A stretch of DNA of 34,121 bases, taken from positions 1 to 34,121 of the forward strand of contig WTGN01000031.1 of NCBI GenBank assembly GCA_011523545.1. The letters are read 5' to 3'. Below, piece by piece: positions 7,899 through 15,043 of the stretch (its first letter is position 1; every line of letters begins with the position of its first letter). The notes beneath the pieces were generated by a model that was given only the letters and a program-made list of their open reading frames with translations, did not search any database and was not told the origin of the DNA. The position numbers and the translations under genes were made by a program. This stretch comes from Chloroflexota bacterium. Its GTDB lineage: Bacteria; Chloroflexota; Anaerolineae; Aggregatilineales; Phototrophicaceae.

Positions 7899-8788
7899 AA
7901 ATCACGACCGAGCGGGACAACCCGCGCAGCGCCAACATCGACCAAATGAGTACATTCGACGCCGTCAGCCTGATCAACAGCGAAGACGCCAAGGTGGCCG
8001 CGGCCGTGAAAGAAGCGCTGCCGCAAGTCGCTGAGGCGGTTGATGTTATCAGCGCGGCGCTAAGCAGCGGCGGACGCCTGTTCTACGTTGGCGCGGGCAC
8101 GAGCGGCCGGCTGGGTGTTCTCGATGCCGTCGAGTGTGTGCCGACCTTCAGTACGCCGCCCGATCTCATTCAGGCGGTGCTCGCCGGTGGCAGCGATGCG
8201 CTGACGCGATCGATTGAAGGCGCGGAGGATCAACCCGGGCAAGCGGAAACCGATCTGGCGGGGCGCGGACTGACGGCAGAGGATGTTGTATGCGGCATCG
8301 CCGCCAGCGGGCGCACGCCGTATGTCATTGGCGCGCTCCAGTATGCGCGGTCAAGGGGCGCGGCCACCATCGCTGTCGCCTGCAATGCGCGCTCGCCCGT
8401 CTGCGAATTGGCTGATGTGGGAATCAGCGTCGATGTGGGGCCTGAGGTGATCGCCGGCTCCACGCGCATGAAAGCGGGCAGCGCGCAGAAGATGATCCTG
8501 AACATGTTGAGCACGGCGACGATGATCCGCCTGGGCAAGATCTACGGCAATCTGATGGTGGATGTGAAAGTCACGAATCAGAAGCTGGCCGAGCGCGCCT
8601 GCCGCCTTGTCATGCGCCTGGCGGCTGTTGACGATCAAGAGGCGCGGCAGTTGCTGCAAAGGGCTGACAACGAGGTGAAAACCGCAGTGGTTATGAAACG
8701 TCTGGCTGTGGAACAACGTGAGGCGCGGCGGCTGCTGGCGGAGGCCAAGGGGAAACTGCGCGCCCTCATCGGCGATAGCTCGCCCTAA
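7895..8788 (+). CDS. murQ: N-acetylmuramic acid 6-phosphate etherase (MurQ)
   Basis: Splits the lactyl ether of MurNAc-6-phosphate to give GlcNAc-6-phosphate and D-lactate. The 297-residue protein begins with the family opening ITTERDNPRSANID. It has the SIS sugar-phosphate fold with GAGTSGRLGVLDAVECVPTF (catalytic glutamate E80), GAEDQ (second glutamate E111), GIAASGRTPYV and the closing block PEVIAGSTRMKAGSAQKMILNMLST. The ATG at 7895 is preferred because it overlaps the kinase stop as ATGA and has AGGA just upstream. An in-frame start at 7868 would add nine unconserved residues. It is the last gene of the operon and converges on the crotonase 9 bases away. Confidence 0.95.
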   Translation: MKITTERDNPRSANIDQMSTFDAVSLINSEDAKVAAAVKEALPQVAEAVDVISAALSSGGRLFYVGAGTSGRLGVLDAVECVPTFSTPPDLIQAVLAGGSDALTRSIEGAEDQPGQAETDLAGRGLTAEDVVCGIAASGRTPYVIGALQYARSRGAATIAVACNARSPVCELADVGISVDVGPEVIAGSTRMKAGSAQKMILNMLSTATMIRLGKIYGNLMVDVKVTNQKLAERACRLVMRLAAVDDQEARQLLQRADNEVKTAVVMKRLAVEQREARRLLAEAKGKLRALIGDSSP

Positions 8789-8797
8789 GTCTCGGAT

Positions 8798-9586
8798 TCA
8801 TTCGCCTTCCCAGTCTATCGGGTAGGTTTTGTCGATCATGGCTTTTATGGCATTGCGGAAGTCCTCAGTGCGGAAGAGCTGCGCCTGCGCCCAGGCTTCA
8901 ATCTGGAGGCCGCGCGCATTGTCGGTGATATCGTTGACGGCTCGTTTGGCATAGCTGACCGCCAGCGGCGCTGAGGCAGCCAGCGCGTCAACAAACTCAC
9001 CTGCGCCTTGATCCAATTCCGCCTTCGGGAAAACAGCATTGACCAGCCCCCAATCGACGGCCTGAGACACATCGATATTGCGGCCGGTCATGATCAGATC
9101 TTTGGCGCGCGCGGGACCGATGAGCTTGACCAGGCGCACGGTGCCGCCGACATCGGGAATGATGCCGAGGCGCGCTTCCGGCAGGCCCAGTTTCGTCCGC
9201 TCCGCCGCCAGCCGAAAGTCGCAGGCCAGCGCCAGCTCCAGCGCCAAACCCAGGCAGTAACCCTGCATGACGCAGATGACGGGCAGGGAACAGCGTTCGA
9301 TCTTGTTCAAGACGGCTTGATAACGGGCGGTGAATGGGTACAGATTTTTGCGCAGTCCGTCGTCGAGCGTCAGGAATTGGTCGAGGTCGATGCCGGCTGA
9401 AAATACACGCCCCGCACCGCGGACAATGACCGCCCGCACGCCCTGGTTGAATTCGTCCTCGGCCTGATCAATGGCGAGCGAAAGCGCCTGCATCATCTCG
9501 TCGGTGATGGCGTTCCGCTTGCGCGGACGATTGAGCGTGACTTCAAACACCGGCCCGTCACGCCGCGCCAGAATCAGATCAGACAC
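8798..9586 (-). CDS. Enoyl-CoA hydratase/isomerase family protein (crotonase)
   Basis: A 262-residue crotonase. The oxyanion-hole segment is GRVFSAGIDLDQF. The CLGLALELALACDFRLA and LPEARLGIIPDVGGTVRLV blocks follow, keeping glutamates at both positions used for hydration by classical enoyl-CoA hydratases. Beta-oxidation-type hydration is therefore plausible, though the substrate cannot be read from sequence. The start is GTG at 9586, preceded by a strong GAGGGGG six bases away. It lies 26 bases downstream of fabD on the same strand and may be co-transcribed, which is unusual because fabD serves synthesis rather than degradation. Confidence 0.87.
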   Translation of the reverse strand: MSDLILARRDGPVFEVTLNRPRKRNAITDEMMQALSLAIDQAEDEFNQGVRAVIVRGAGRVFSAGIDLDQFLTLDDGLRKNLYPFTARYQAVLNKIERCSLPVICVMQGYCLGLALELALACDFRLAAERTKLGLPEARLGIIPDVGGTVRLVKLIGPARAKDLIMTGRNIDVSQAVDWGLVNAVFPKAELDQGAGEFVDALAASAPLAVSYAKRAVNDITDNARGLQIEAWAQAQLFRTEDFRNAIKAMIDKTYPIDWEGE

Positions 9587-9612
9587 GTCGAACCCCCTCG
9601 CGCTTCGACCTT

Positions 9613-10566
9613 TTACCCTTGCGACTCCAGGAAGGCCTCCAGCGCCTCAACAGTATTCAGGTTGATTCGCCGCTTCGAGCGGTCAATGCGCCGCATCAAC
9701 CCGGTGAGCACGCTGCCGGCGCCAATCTCAACAAAGGTCTCGGCCCCGGCGGCGATGACAGCTTGCATTGAAGCGGTCCAGCGCACCGGCTGCGTCAATT
9801 GCTGCTGCAATTCACTAGTGATTTCGGCGGCGGAATGCAGCGGACGGGCGGCGACATTGCCGATGACCGGCGGCGTCGGCGGCGAAATGGCGGTGAGCTG
9901 AACAACCTGGAGGAAACCATCCAAGGCCGCCCCCATCAATGGCGAGTGCGCGGCCACGCTGACCGCCAGCTTGACCGCCCTTCTGGCGCCGGCGGCGGTC
10001 GCGCGTTCAATCAAGGCGTCCACCGCCGCGATATCGCCGGAAACGACCGCCTGCCCCGGGCAGTTGTCATTCGCCAGCACGACGACCTGCCCGGTTTCAA
10101 CCGAAACTTCGGCGCAGAGCGTTTCAACCTGGGCGATATCAAGCGCCAGGATCGCCGCCATCGCGCCCGGGTTTATCTCGCCGGCCGCCTGCATGAAGCG
10201 CCCGCGGGCATCCACCAGCCGCAGGCCATCTTCAAAGCTGAAGGCATCGGCCGCGGCCAAGGCGGAGAGCTCGCCCAAGCTATGCCCGGCCAGCCAGGCC
10301 GGTTCGGCAGCCGGATGCAGGTCTTTCAGCACGCGCCAAATCGCCAGGCTGCAGACAAAGAGCGCAGGCTGCGTAATGGCGGTGTTGTTCAGTTCCGCGC
10401 TGGGGCCTTCCCGGCAAATGCGAGCCAGGTCATAACCGAGGATGTCGTTCGCTTGTTCAAAGGCGTCGCGCGCGATGGTGAAGCGACGGGCGAAATCCGC
10501 CCCCATGCCGATTGCTTGCGAGCCTTGCCCGGGGAACAAAGCGGCGCAGCCGTTCCAGTCTATCAT
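9613..10566 (-). CDS. fabD: Malonyl-CoA:ACP transacylase (FabD)
   Basis: Loads malonate from CoA onto acyl carrier protein in type II fatty acid synthesis. At 317 residues it has the normal length. ALFPGQGSQAIGMG opens the protein, the nucleophile serine is in GHSLGELSAL (S96), and AHSPLM supplies the partner histidine. The ATG at 10566 matches the family N-terminus; an in-frame start at 10650 would place 28 unrelated residues in front and run into the rpmF terminator. A -10-like TATAGT on the minus strand (plus 10595-10600) lies about 30 bases upstream, but its -35 is poor. The usual partners plsX, fabH and acpP are not adjacent. Confidence 0.95.
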   Translation of the reverse strand: MIDWNGCAALFPGQGSQAIGMGADFARRFTIARDAFEQANDILGYDLARICREGPSAELNNTAITQPALFVCSLAIWRVLKDLHPAAEPAWLAGHSLGELSALAAADAFSFEDGLRLVDARGRFMQAAGEINPGAMAAILALDIAQVETLCAEVSVETGQVVVLANDNCPGQAVVSGDIAAVDALIERATAAGARRAVKLAVSVAAHSPLMGAALDGFLQVVQLTAISPPTPPVIGNVAARPLHSAAEITSELQQQLTQPVRWTASMQAVIAAGAETFVEIGAGSVLTGLMRRIDRSKRRINLNTVEALEAFLESQG

Positions 10567-10594
10567 CTCAAGGCGTTTTCTGCTTTTCGCTACT

Positions 10595-10600
10595 ACTATA
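10595..10600 (-). promoter_or_regulatory. Possible -10 element for fabD
   Basis: Read on the minus strand this is TATAGT, five of six to consensus, 28 bases before the fabD ATG and downstream of the rpmF terminator. No convincing -35 lies 16-18 bases further up, so it is a weak call. Confidence 0.25.
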
Positions 10601-10648
10601 GGGGATTGTACCGAAACGGAAAGCGAGCTGCCCGCGCGCGGCCGGCGC

Positions 10649-10675
10649 AAAAAAACCGTGCTGCCGCGGCACGGT
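10649..10675 (-). terminator. Intrinsic terminator after rpmF
   Basis: On the minus strand a 7-bp perfect stem, ACCGTGC with GCACGGT (10669-10675 and 10655-10661), closes a 7-base loop and runs into seven T residues. It ends 35 bases past the rpmF stop and 83 bases before the fabD start, so it should separate or attenuate the two. Confidence 0.85.
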
Positions 10676-10709
10676 CATTCGCGTTGCCAATGCTGCGCAA
10701 GCGCGCCTG

Positions 10710-10895
10710 CTAATCGTTTTCGATTTCGACAACTTGCTCGCCACGATAGGCGCCACACTTGGGACAGACGCGATGCGCGATATGATATTCACCGCAGCTT
10801 TCACATTCCACCAGGTGCTTAAGCGTCAAGGCATCGTGGGCGCGGCGCCGGTCCCGCCGGGATTTGGAGACTTTGCGCTTGGGTAAGGGACCCAT
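10710..10895 (-). CDS. rpmF: 50S ribosomal protein L32
   Basis: A 61-residue large-subunit ribosomal protein. The basic N-terminus MGPLPKRKVSKSRRDRRRAH is diagnostic. A zinc ribbon follows with two CxxC pairs (C31/C34 and C44/C47), so this is the zinc-binding form of L32. The ATG at 10895 has AGGAG seven bases upstream; an earlier in-frame start at 10913 would add six residues through the ribosome-binding site. The gene has its own consensus promoter and terminator. Confidence 0.97.
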   Translation of the reverse strand: MGPLPKRKVSKSRRDRRRAHDALTLKHLVECESCGEYHIAHRVCPKCGAYRGEQVVEIEND

Positions 10896-10932
10896 CTCTT
10901 TACTCCTGAACAATTTCTAGCATAATCGGCGC

Positions 10933-10962
10933 ATTATACCGGCCTGCAAACGAGGTTGTCAA
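10933..10962 (-). promoter_or_regulatory. Consensus sigma-70-type promoter of rpmF
   Basis: On the minus strand, TTGACA (plus 10957-10962) and TATAAT (plus 10933-10938) are both perfect matches, separated by 18 bases. Transcription would start near 10926, about 30 bases before the rpmF ATG. Confidence 0.85.
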
Positions 10963-11000
10963 GCCAGGTGTGGCGGGCGTCCTTTCAGGAATGGACTCGG

Positions 11001-11867
11001 ATGAAGAATGACAGCGGCAAGGCAACTCGGGCGAAACTCGAACATGCGCTTCAGCGGCCGGTCCGGGCTTGGCAGGCGCTCGCGGGCGGCATGATCAGCC
11101 GCGTGCTGCGCGTCGAGCTGGACGATGGCGAGCTGCTGGTCGCCAAGATCGGCGATGGCGGGCATGACCTGTCGATCGAAGCCTACATGCTGCGTTATTT
11201 GCGCGCGCGCTCGGGGCTGCCCGTGCCCGCAGTTCTGCACGCGGACCCGAGCCTGCTCATCATGGAATACGTGCCGGGGCGCAGCGTCTGGGAGGGCGAA
11301 CCGCTGAGTCACCTCGGCGAGCTGCTGGCCGGCTGCCATCAAGTGACCGGCGATGCATACGGGCTTGAACGCGATACCTTGACCGGCCCGCTTCGGCAGC
11401 CGAACCCGCAGATGACATCATGGATCGCATTCTATCGCGAGCAGCGCCTGCGCTACATGATCGGCGTCGCGCGCGCGTCGGGCCATCTCCCCGCCACCAT
11501 TGAGCAGCGGCTCTTTCAGCTGGCGGAGAATCTCGAGCAGTTCTTGACCGAGCCGCGCCGCCCCGCTCTGATTCACGGCGATATGTGGCGCACGAACGTC
11601 ATCGCGCGCAATGGCCGGATCGCTGGCATCATCGACCCGGCGCTCTACTACGCGCATAACGAGATGGAGCTCGCTTACATGACCCTGTTCAGCGGCACGG
11701 GCAGCGAGTTTTTCAGCGCTTATAGCCGCCACATTCCAATCGAAGATGAGTTCTGGTCCACCAGACGTCACATTTACAATCTCTATCCCCTGCTCGTGCA
11801 CCTGACGCTGTTCGGCCAAAAGTATTTGCCGCCCATCGAGGAAACGATCAAGCGATTCGGCTATTAG
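11001..11867 (+). CDS. Fructosamine/ketosamine kinase family protein
   Basis: A 288-residue kinase-fold protein, the normal size for the fructosamine-3-kinase family, which phosphorylates sugar-protein or sugar-amine adducts so that they break down. It has the ATP-site lysine in LLVAKIG (K49), the catalytic loop LIHGDMWRTNV (H192, D194, N199) and the metal site GIIDPALYYAHNEMELAYM (D212). The IDPA-Y-H-E-EL pattern is typical of this family rather than antibiotic kinases. I chose the ATG at 11001 with AGGA at 10987. A TTG at 10956 is in frame but sits in the divergent rpmF promoter. The natural substrate is unknown. Confidence 0.85.
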   Translation: MKNDSGKATRAKLEHALQRPVRAWQALAGGMISRVLRVELDDGELLVAKIGDGGHDLSIEAYMLRYLRARSGLPVPAVLHADPSLLIMEYVPGRSVWEGEPLSHLGELLAGCHQVTGDAYGLERDTLTGPLRQPNPQMTSWIAFYREQRLRYMIGVARASGHLPATIEQRLFQLAENLEQFLTEPRRPALIHGDMWRTNVIARNGRIAGIIDPALYYAHNEMELAYMTLFSGTGSEFFSAYSRHIPIEDEFWSTRRHIYNLYPLLVHLTLFGQKYLPPIEETIKRFGY

Positions 11868-11887
11868 TTTGTATAACGTTGGTATTG

Positions 11888-11916
11888 TTGTATTTTTCGT
11901 ACAAATTGGTTATAGT
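11888..11916 (+). promoter_or_regulatory. Probable promoter of the lysW operon leader
   Basis: TATAGT at 11911-11916 is five of six to the -10 consensus. TTGTAT at 11888-11893 is 17 bases upstream and keeps the TTG. This is a locally AT-rich spot in a GC-rich window. Transcription would begin near 11923, giving a roughly 210-base leader before lysW. Confidence 0.55.
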
Positions 11917-11980
11917 GGAATCTCGGTACAAGCGATACAGTTAGCGCTGGTATCGGCGCAGAGTGTCAAGGCAATTTGAG

Positions 11981-12040
11981 ATGAGCGCGACCGACAGTGC
12001 ATGCACAAGCAAGAAGGTGAAGAAGACCGGCACCCGCTAG
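11981..12040 (+). CDS. Lysine-rich leader peptide of the lysW operon
   Basis: A 19-codon reading frame translating to MSATDSACTSKKVKKTGTR. Four of the five codons at 12011-12025 are AAG (Lys), and the last sense codon is Arg. AAGG at 11968-11971 lies 9 bases before the ATG. The stop at 12038-12040 is directly followed by one strand of a potential antiterminator. Position, size and the lysine run fit a leader peptide whose translation senses charged tRNA-Lys, comparable to leader-peptide attenuation reported for the Thermus lysine cluster. There is no sign of a function for the peptide itself. Chance is the alternative; a run of four Lys in five codons in a 19-codon frame directly before a terminator and lysine genes makes that unlikely. 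Confidence 0.8.
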   Translation: MSATDSACTSKKVKKTGTR

Positions 12041-12104
12041 GTATGGGCTTGTTTGTGCTGCTTTAGGACATGAAACAGTCACCCGCCCATACGGCGGGTT
12101 TTTT
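12003..12104 (+). promoter_or_regulatory. Transcription attenuator of the lysine operon
   Basis: Three pairings can be drawn by hand. (1) 12003-12013, inside the leader reading frame, pairs with 12048-12058 over 11 bp with one G-U. (2) GTATGGGC at 12041-12048 pairs perfectly with GCCCATAC at 12085-12092, an antiterminator. (3) ACCCGCC at 12081-12087 pairs with GGCGGGT at 12093-12099, the terminator. Pairings 2 and 3 share 12085-12087 and cannot coexist. A ribosome stalled on the Lys codons would cover strand 1 and leave 12041-12048 free to antiterminate. A ribosome at the stop codon would cover 12041-12048 and let the terminator form. Pairings 1 and 2 overlap by only one base, so how far they exclude each other is uncertain. 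Confidence 0.75.
12081..12104 (+). terminator. Intrinsic terminator upstream of lysW
   Basis: A 7-bp perfect stem ACCCGCC / GGCGGGT around the loop CATAC, followed by six T residues (12099-12104). It lies between the leader peptide and lysW, 32 bases before the lysW ATG. It therefore controls read-through into the operon rather than ending an upstream gene. Confidence 0.88.
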
Positions 12105-12135
12105 GTTGTGAGTTGTTGGCATAGGAGAAGGAACG

Positions 12136-12312
12136 ATGACCGCTGAAAGTCCGCTGTGTCCTGAGTGTGACGGCGAGGTTGAGATGCCGCCGGACGCCAT
12201 GGAGAATGAATTGCTGTCTTGCCCGGAGTGCGGCGCTGAGTTGGAGATCATGAGCCTGGAACCGCTTACGCTCGAGCCCGCGCCCGAGGTTGAAGAGGAC
12301 TGGGGAGAATAA
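12136..12312 (+). CDS. lysW: Amino-group carrier protein LysW
   Basis: A 58-residue acidic protein on which lysine precursors are built. The alpha-amino group of aminoadipate is attached to the side chain of the C-terminal glutamate. A zinc-ribbon-like N-terminus has CPEC and CPEC pairs (C8/C11 and C29/C32). The C-terminus is EDWGE, the hallmark of LysW, with E58 the attachment residue. A strong AGGAGAAGGA precedes the ATG. It is first in an operon with the enzymes that act on it, 5 bases before lysX. In species with arginine branches the same carrier can serve arginine synthesis; here the neighbours favour lysine. It is short enough to be missed by length-filtered gene callers. Confidence 0.96.
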   Translation: MTAESPLCPECDGEVEMPPDAMENELLSCPECGAELEIMSLEPLTLEPAPEVEEDWGE

Positions 12313-12317
12313 GCCTC

Positions 12318-13196
12318 ATGCGCGCCGCCCTGCTCGTGACCCATATTCGCGCCGAAGAAAAGCTGATTCTGGCTGCTTTCAATACTCATGATGTCAGCCC
12401 GGATATTATCCTTGATCGCGAACTGAACTTCGACATCACGCGCGGCGCTGAACAGCTGGCGCCCTCAGGCATCGCCTGGCGCGATTATGACCTGGTCTTT
12501 GAACGCTGCGTCAGCACCTCGCGCGGCATGTATGCCCTGGCGGTGCTCAACAGCTGGGGCGTCCGCAGTTTCAACACCTACGAAACGGCGGCGACCTGTG
12601 GCGACAAGCTGCTGACCAGCATCGCTTTCAAGCGCGCCGGCATTCCACAGCCGCACACGCGGGTGGCGTTCACGCCGGAAAGCGCGATGCGAGCGATTGA
12701 AGATGTCAAATATCCCGCTGTGTTGAAACCGGTGACCGGCTCCTGGGGGCGGCTTTTGGCGCGCGTGCACAACCGAGACAGCGCCGAGGCAATACTGGAA
12801 CACCGGCAAACGCTGGGCGATTACAATCATCACACCTATTACGTGCAGGAATATGTCGATAAACCGGGGCGCGATATCCGCGCTTTCGTCGTCGGCGAGC
12901 GCACCATCGCCGCGATTTACCGGCAATCCAATCATTGGATCACCAACACAGCGCGCGGCGGCCTGGCGACGAACTGCCCGGTGACCGAGCAATTGAATGA
13001 CATCTGCGTGCGGGCGGCGCTGGCGGTGGGCGGCGGCATCCTGGCGGTTGACCTGCTGGAAGACGCGGCTCGGAACTTCGTGGTCAACGAAATCAACCAC
13101 ACGATGGAATTCCGCAATAGCAGCAAGCCAACCGGCGTGGACATCGCGCAGGAGGTCATCGATTATGTGCTGCGCGAAGTTGAGGTGCTGGCGTGA
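12318..13196 (+). CDS. lysX: LysW-L-2-aminoadipate ligase LysX
   Basis: An ATP-grasp ligase of 292 residues, related to RimK. It joins the amino group of alpha-aminoadipate to the terminal glutamate of LysW using ATP. Visible blocks are the ATP-grasp entry [60 protein letters not shown] and the metal-binding end [32 protein letters not shown]. It follows lysW by 5 bases, with GGGGAG upstream, and overlaps lysY by four bases. The glutamate-specific relative ArgX has nearly the same sequence. The presence of homocitrate synthase and homoaconitase in the cluster favours aminoadipate, but dual use cannot be ruled out. Confidence 0.93.
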   Translation: MRAALLVTHIRAEEKLILAAFNTHDVSPDIILDRELNFDITRGAEQLAPSGIAWRDYDLVFERCVSTSRGMYALAVLNSWGVRSFNTYETAATCGDKLLTSIAFKRAGIPQPHTRVAFTPESAMRAIEDVKYPAVLKPVTGSWGRLLARVHNRDSAEAILEHRQTLGDYNHHTYYVQEYVDKPGRDIRAFVVGERTIAAIYRQSNHWITNTARGGLATNCPVTEQLNDICVRAALAVGGGILAVDLLEDAARNFVVNEINHTMEFRNSSKPTGVDIAQEVIDYVLREVEVLA

Positions 13197-14218
13197 TCCG
13201 GGCGGCGATCCTCGGCGGCAGCGGCTATACCGGCGGCGAATTGCTGCGGCTGCTGCATTTTCATCCGCAGGTCGAGCTGACTCAGATCACCAGCCGCGAG
13301 CAGGCCGGCCGCTACGTTCATATCGCGCACCCCAATATGCGCGGCGTGTCGAGCTTGAAATTCGTCCATCCCGACGGCCTGCGCGAGTGCGATCTGCTAT
13401 TTTTGGCGCTGCCGCACGGGACTGCCGCGCGCGACATTGAGCGCTTTGCCGGGCTGGCGCCGAAGCTGATCGACCTCTCGGCCGATTTCCGTCTTGACTG
13501 CGCCGCCGACTACGAAACTTTCTACGGCGAGCCGCATCCCGCGCCGCGCTGGCTGTACCGCTTCGTTTATGGTTTGCCCGAGGTCAATCGCGAAGCCTTG
13601 ATCGGCGCCAATTATGTCAGCGGCGTCGGCTGCAATGCGACGGCGGTCAATCTGGCGCTGCTGCCGCTGGTTGAGGCGGGCATCCTCGAACGGGCCGCCT
13701 GTGAAATCAAGGTCGGCTCATCGGAAGCGGGCAACAAGAGCAGCCCGGGATCGCATCATCCGATTCGAAGCGGCGCCGTCCGCAGCTATAAAGCTACCGG
13801 GCATCGGCACATGGCGGAGGCGCGGCTTGTGCTCGGCGACGACCTGCCGCTGCATTTTTCTGTCACCGCCATCGAGATGGTGCGCGGGATTCATTTGCTG
13901 GCGCATTGTTATCTGCGCCAGCCTAAAGCGGAACGAGACATCTGGCGCCTCTACCGCGCGCGCTATAAGGACGAGCCTTTCCTGCGGCTGGCGAGCGGCA
14001 AGGTCGGCTTACACCGCCTGCCTGAGCCGCGGGTGGTGGCCGGCAGCAATTATTGCGATATCGGCTTTGAGCTGGACGAGGACGGGACGCACCTGGTAGT
14101 TGTCGCCGCCCTGGACAACCTGGGCAAGGGCGCAGCCGGCAGCGCGGTGCAGGCGATGAATCTAATGTTTGAGTTGGACGAGACGACCGGGCTTGAATTT
14201 CCCGGTGTATATCCTTAA
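13193..14218 (+). CDS. lysY: LysW-aminoadipyl-6-phosphate reductase LysY
   Basis: NADPH-dependent reductase of the ArgC family, 341 residues. It converts the LysW-bound aminoadipyl phosphate to the semialdehyde. The Rossmann motif [18 protein letters not shown] is at the N-terminus and the catalytic cysteine is in [18 protein letters not shown] (C147). [20 protein letters not shown] closes the protein. The GTG start at 13193 overlaps the lysX stop as GTGA. By sequence alone it could be called argC; lysW-lysX upstream and lysZ-lysJ-lysK downstream support LysY. Some organisms use one enzyme for both lysine and arginine. Confidence 0.92.
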   Translation: MIRAAILGGSGYTGGELLRLLHFHPQVELTQITSREQAGRYVHIAHPNMRGVSSLKFVHPDGLRECDLLFLALPHGTAARDIERFAGLAPKLIDLSADFRLDCAADYETFYGEPHPAPRWLYRFVYGLPEVNREALIGANYVSGVGCNATAVNLALLPLVEAGILERAACEIKVGSSEAGNKSSPGSHHPIRSGAVRSYKATGHRHMAEARLVLGDDLPLHFSVTAIEMVRGIHLLAHCYLRQPKAERDIWRLYRARYKDEPFLRLASGKVGLHRLPEPRVVAGSNYCDIGFELDEDGTHLVVVAALDNLGKGAAGSAVQAMNLMFELDETTGLEFPGVYP

Positions 14219-14233
14219 GAGGGAAGCCGAGCG

Positions 14234-15043
14234 ATGGCAAGGACTGATTTGTTGGTGGTTAAGCTGGGTGGCGGCGAAGGGCTGGATCTTGCCGGCGCTT
14301 GTGATGATCTGGCGGCGATCGCGCCGTCGCGCCCGCTGCTCATCGTCCACGGCGTCAGCGCCATTGCCAATCAACTCTGTTTGGATTTGGGCGTGGAGGT
14401 GCAATCGCTGGTATCGCCTTCCGGCCACAGTTCGCGTTATACGCCGCCCGCTGTGCGCGATATTTTCGTGCGCGCGGCGGAGATGGCCAATGATCAGCTG
14501 GTGGCGGAATTGCGGGCCAGGGATGCGGAGGCTCTGGGCTTCGTGGGAGAAGATGTGGCGCTGAGCGGCGCTCGCAAGACGGCGATACGAGCGGTCTTCA
14601 ATGGACGGGTGCGCGTTGTGCGCGATGATCATAGCGGGTCTATCAGGGGTGTCGACAGCGCGCTCCTGCGTGAGACGCTCGATCAAGGGCAGCTGCCGGT
14701 GCTGCCGCCGATGGCGCAGAGCGCGGATGGCTTGCTGAATGTCGATGGCGACCGAGCCGCCGCCGCGGTGGCCGGCGCATTGAACGCGAGCGCGCTGGTC
14801 ATTCTCAGCAATGTTAGCGGGCTGTATCGAGATTTTCCGGACGAAGCATCGATCGTTGACGAGCTGCCGCTGGCGCAGATAGACCGGGCGCTGGATTGGG
14901 CGCAGGGACGGATGAAACGCAAAGTGATCGCCGCGCGGGAAGCGCTGGCTCAGGGCGTCGACCGCGTCATCGTCGCCGATGGACGCGTAGACAAACCGGT
15001 ATCGCGGGCGCTTGCGGGAGCGGGCACGAGGTTCACATTATGA
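14234..15043 (+). CDS. lysZ: LysW-aminoadipate kinase LysZ
   Basis: An amino-acid kinase of the ArgB type, 269 residues, phosphorylating the side-chain carboxylate of LysW-bound aminoadipate. The N-terminal VVKLGGGEG holds the conserved phosphate-binding lysine (K10), PLLIVHG follows, and the C-terminal half has NVSGLYRDFPDE and GRMKRKVIAAREAL. GAGGGA lies upstream of the ATG. Order in the pathway is LysX, LysZ, LysY, although the gene order is X, Y, Z. Its stop overlaps the lysJ start by 4 bases (ATGA). An ArgB annotation would be the likely automatic mis-call. Confidence 0.92.
   Translation: MARTDLLVVKLGGGEGLDLAGACDDLAAIAPSRPLLIVHGVSAIANQLCLDLGVEVQSLVSPSGHSSRYTPPAVRDIFVRAAEMANDQLVAELRARDAEALGFVGEDVALSGARKTAIRAVFNGRVRVVRDDHSGSIRGVDSALLRETLDQGQLPVLPPMAQSADGLLNVDGDRAAAAVAGALNASALVILSNVSGLYRDFPDEASIVDELPLAQIDRALDWAQGRMKRKVIAAREALAQGVDRVIVADGRVDKPVSRALAGAGTRFTL

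Noticed and set aside
10956..11000. TTG start for the fructosamine kinase
   Set aside because: It lies in the consensus -35 of the divergent rpmF promoter; the ATG at 11001 gives the usual family length.
14896..15039. Upstream extension of lysJ
   Set aside because: This is lysZ sequence in another frame. The ATG at 15040 gives the conserved N-terminus and a 4-base overlap.
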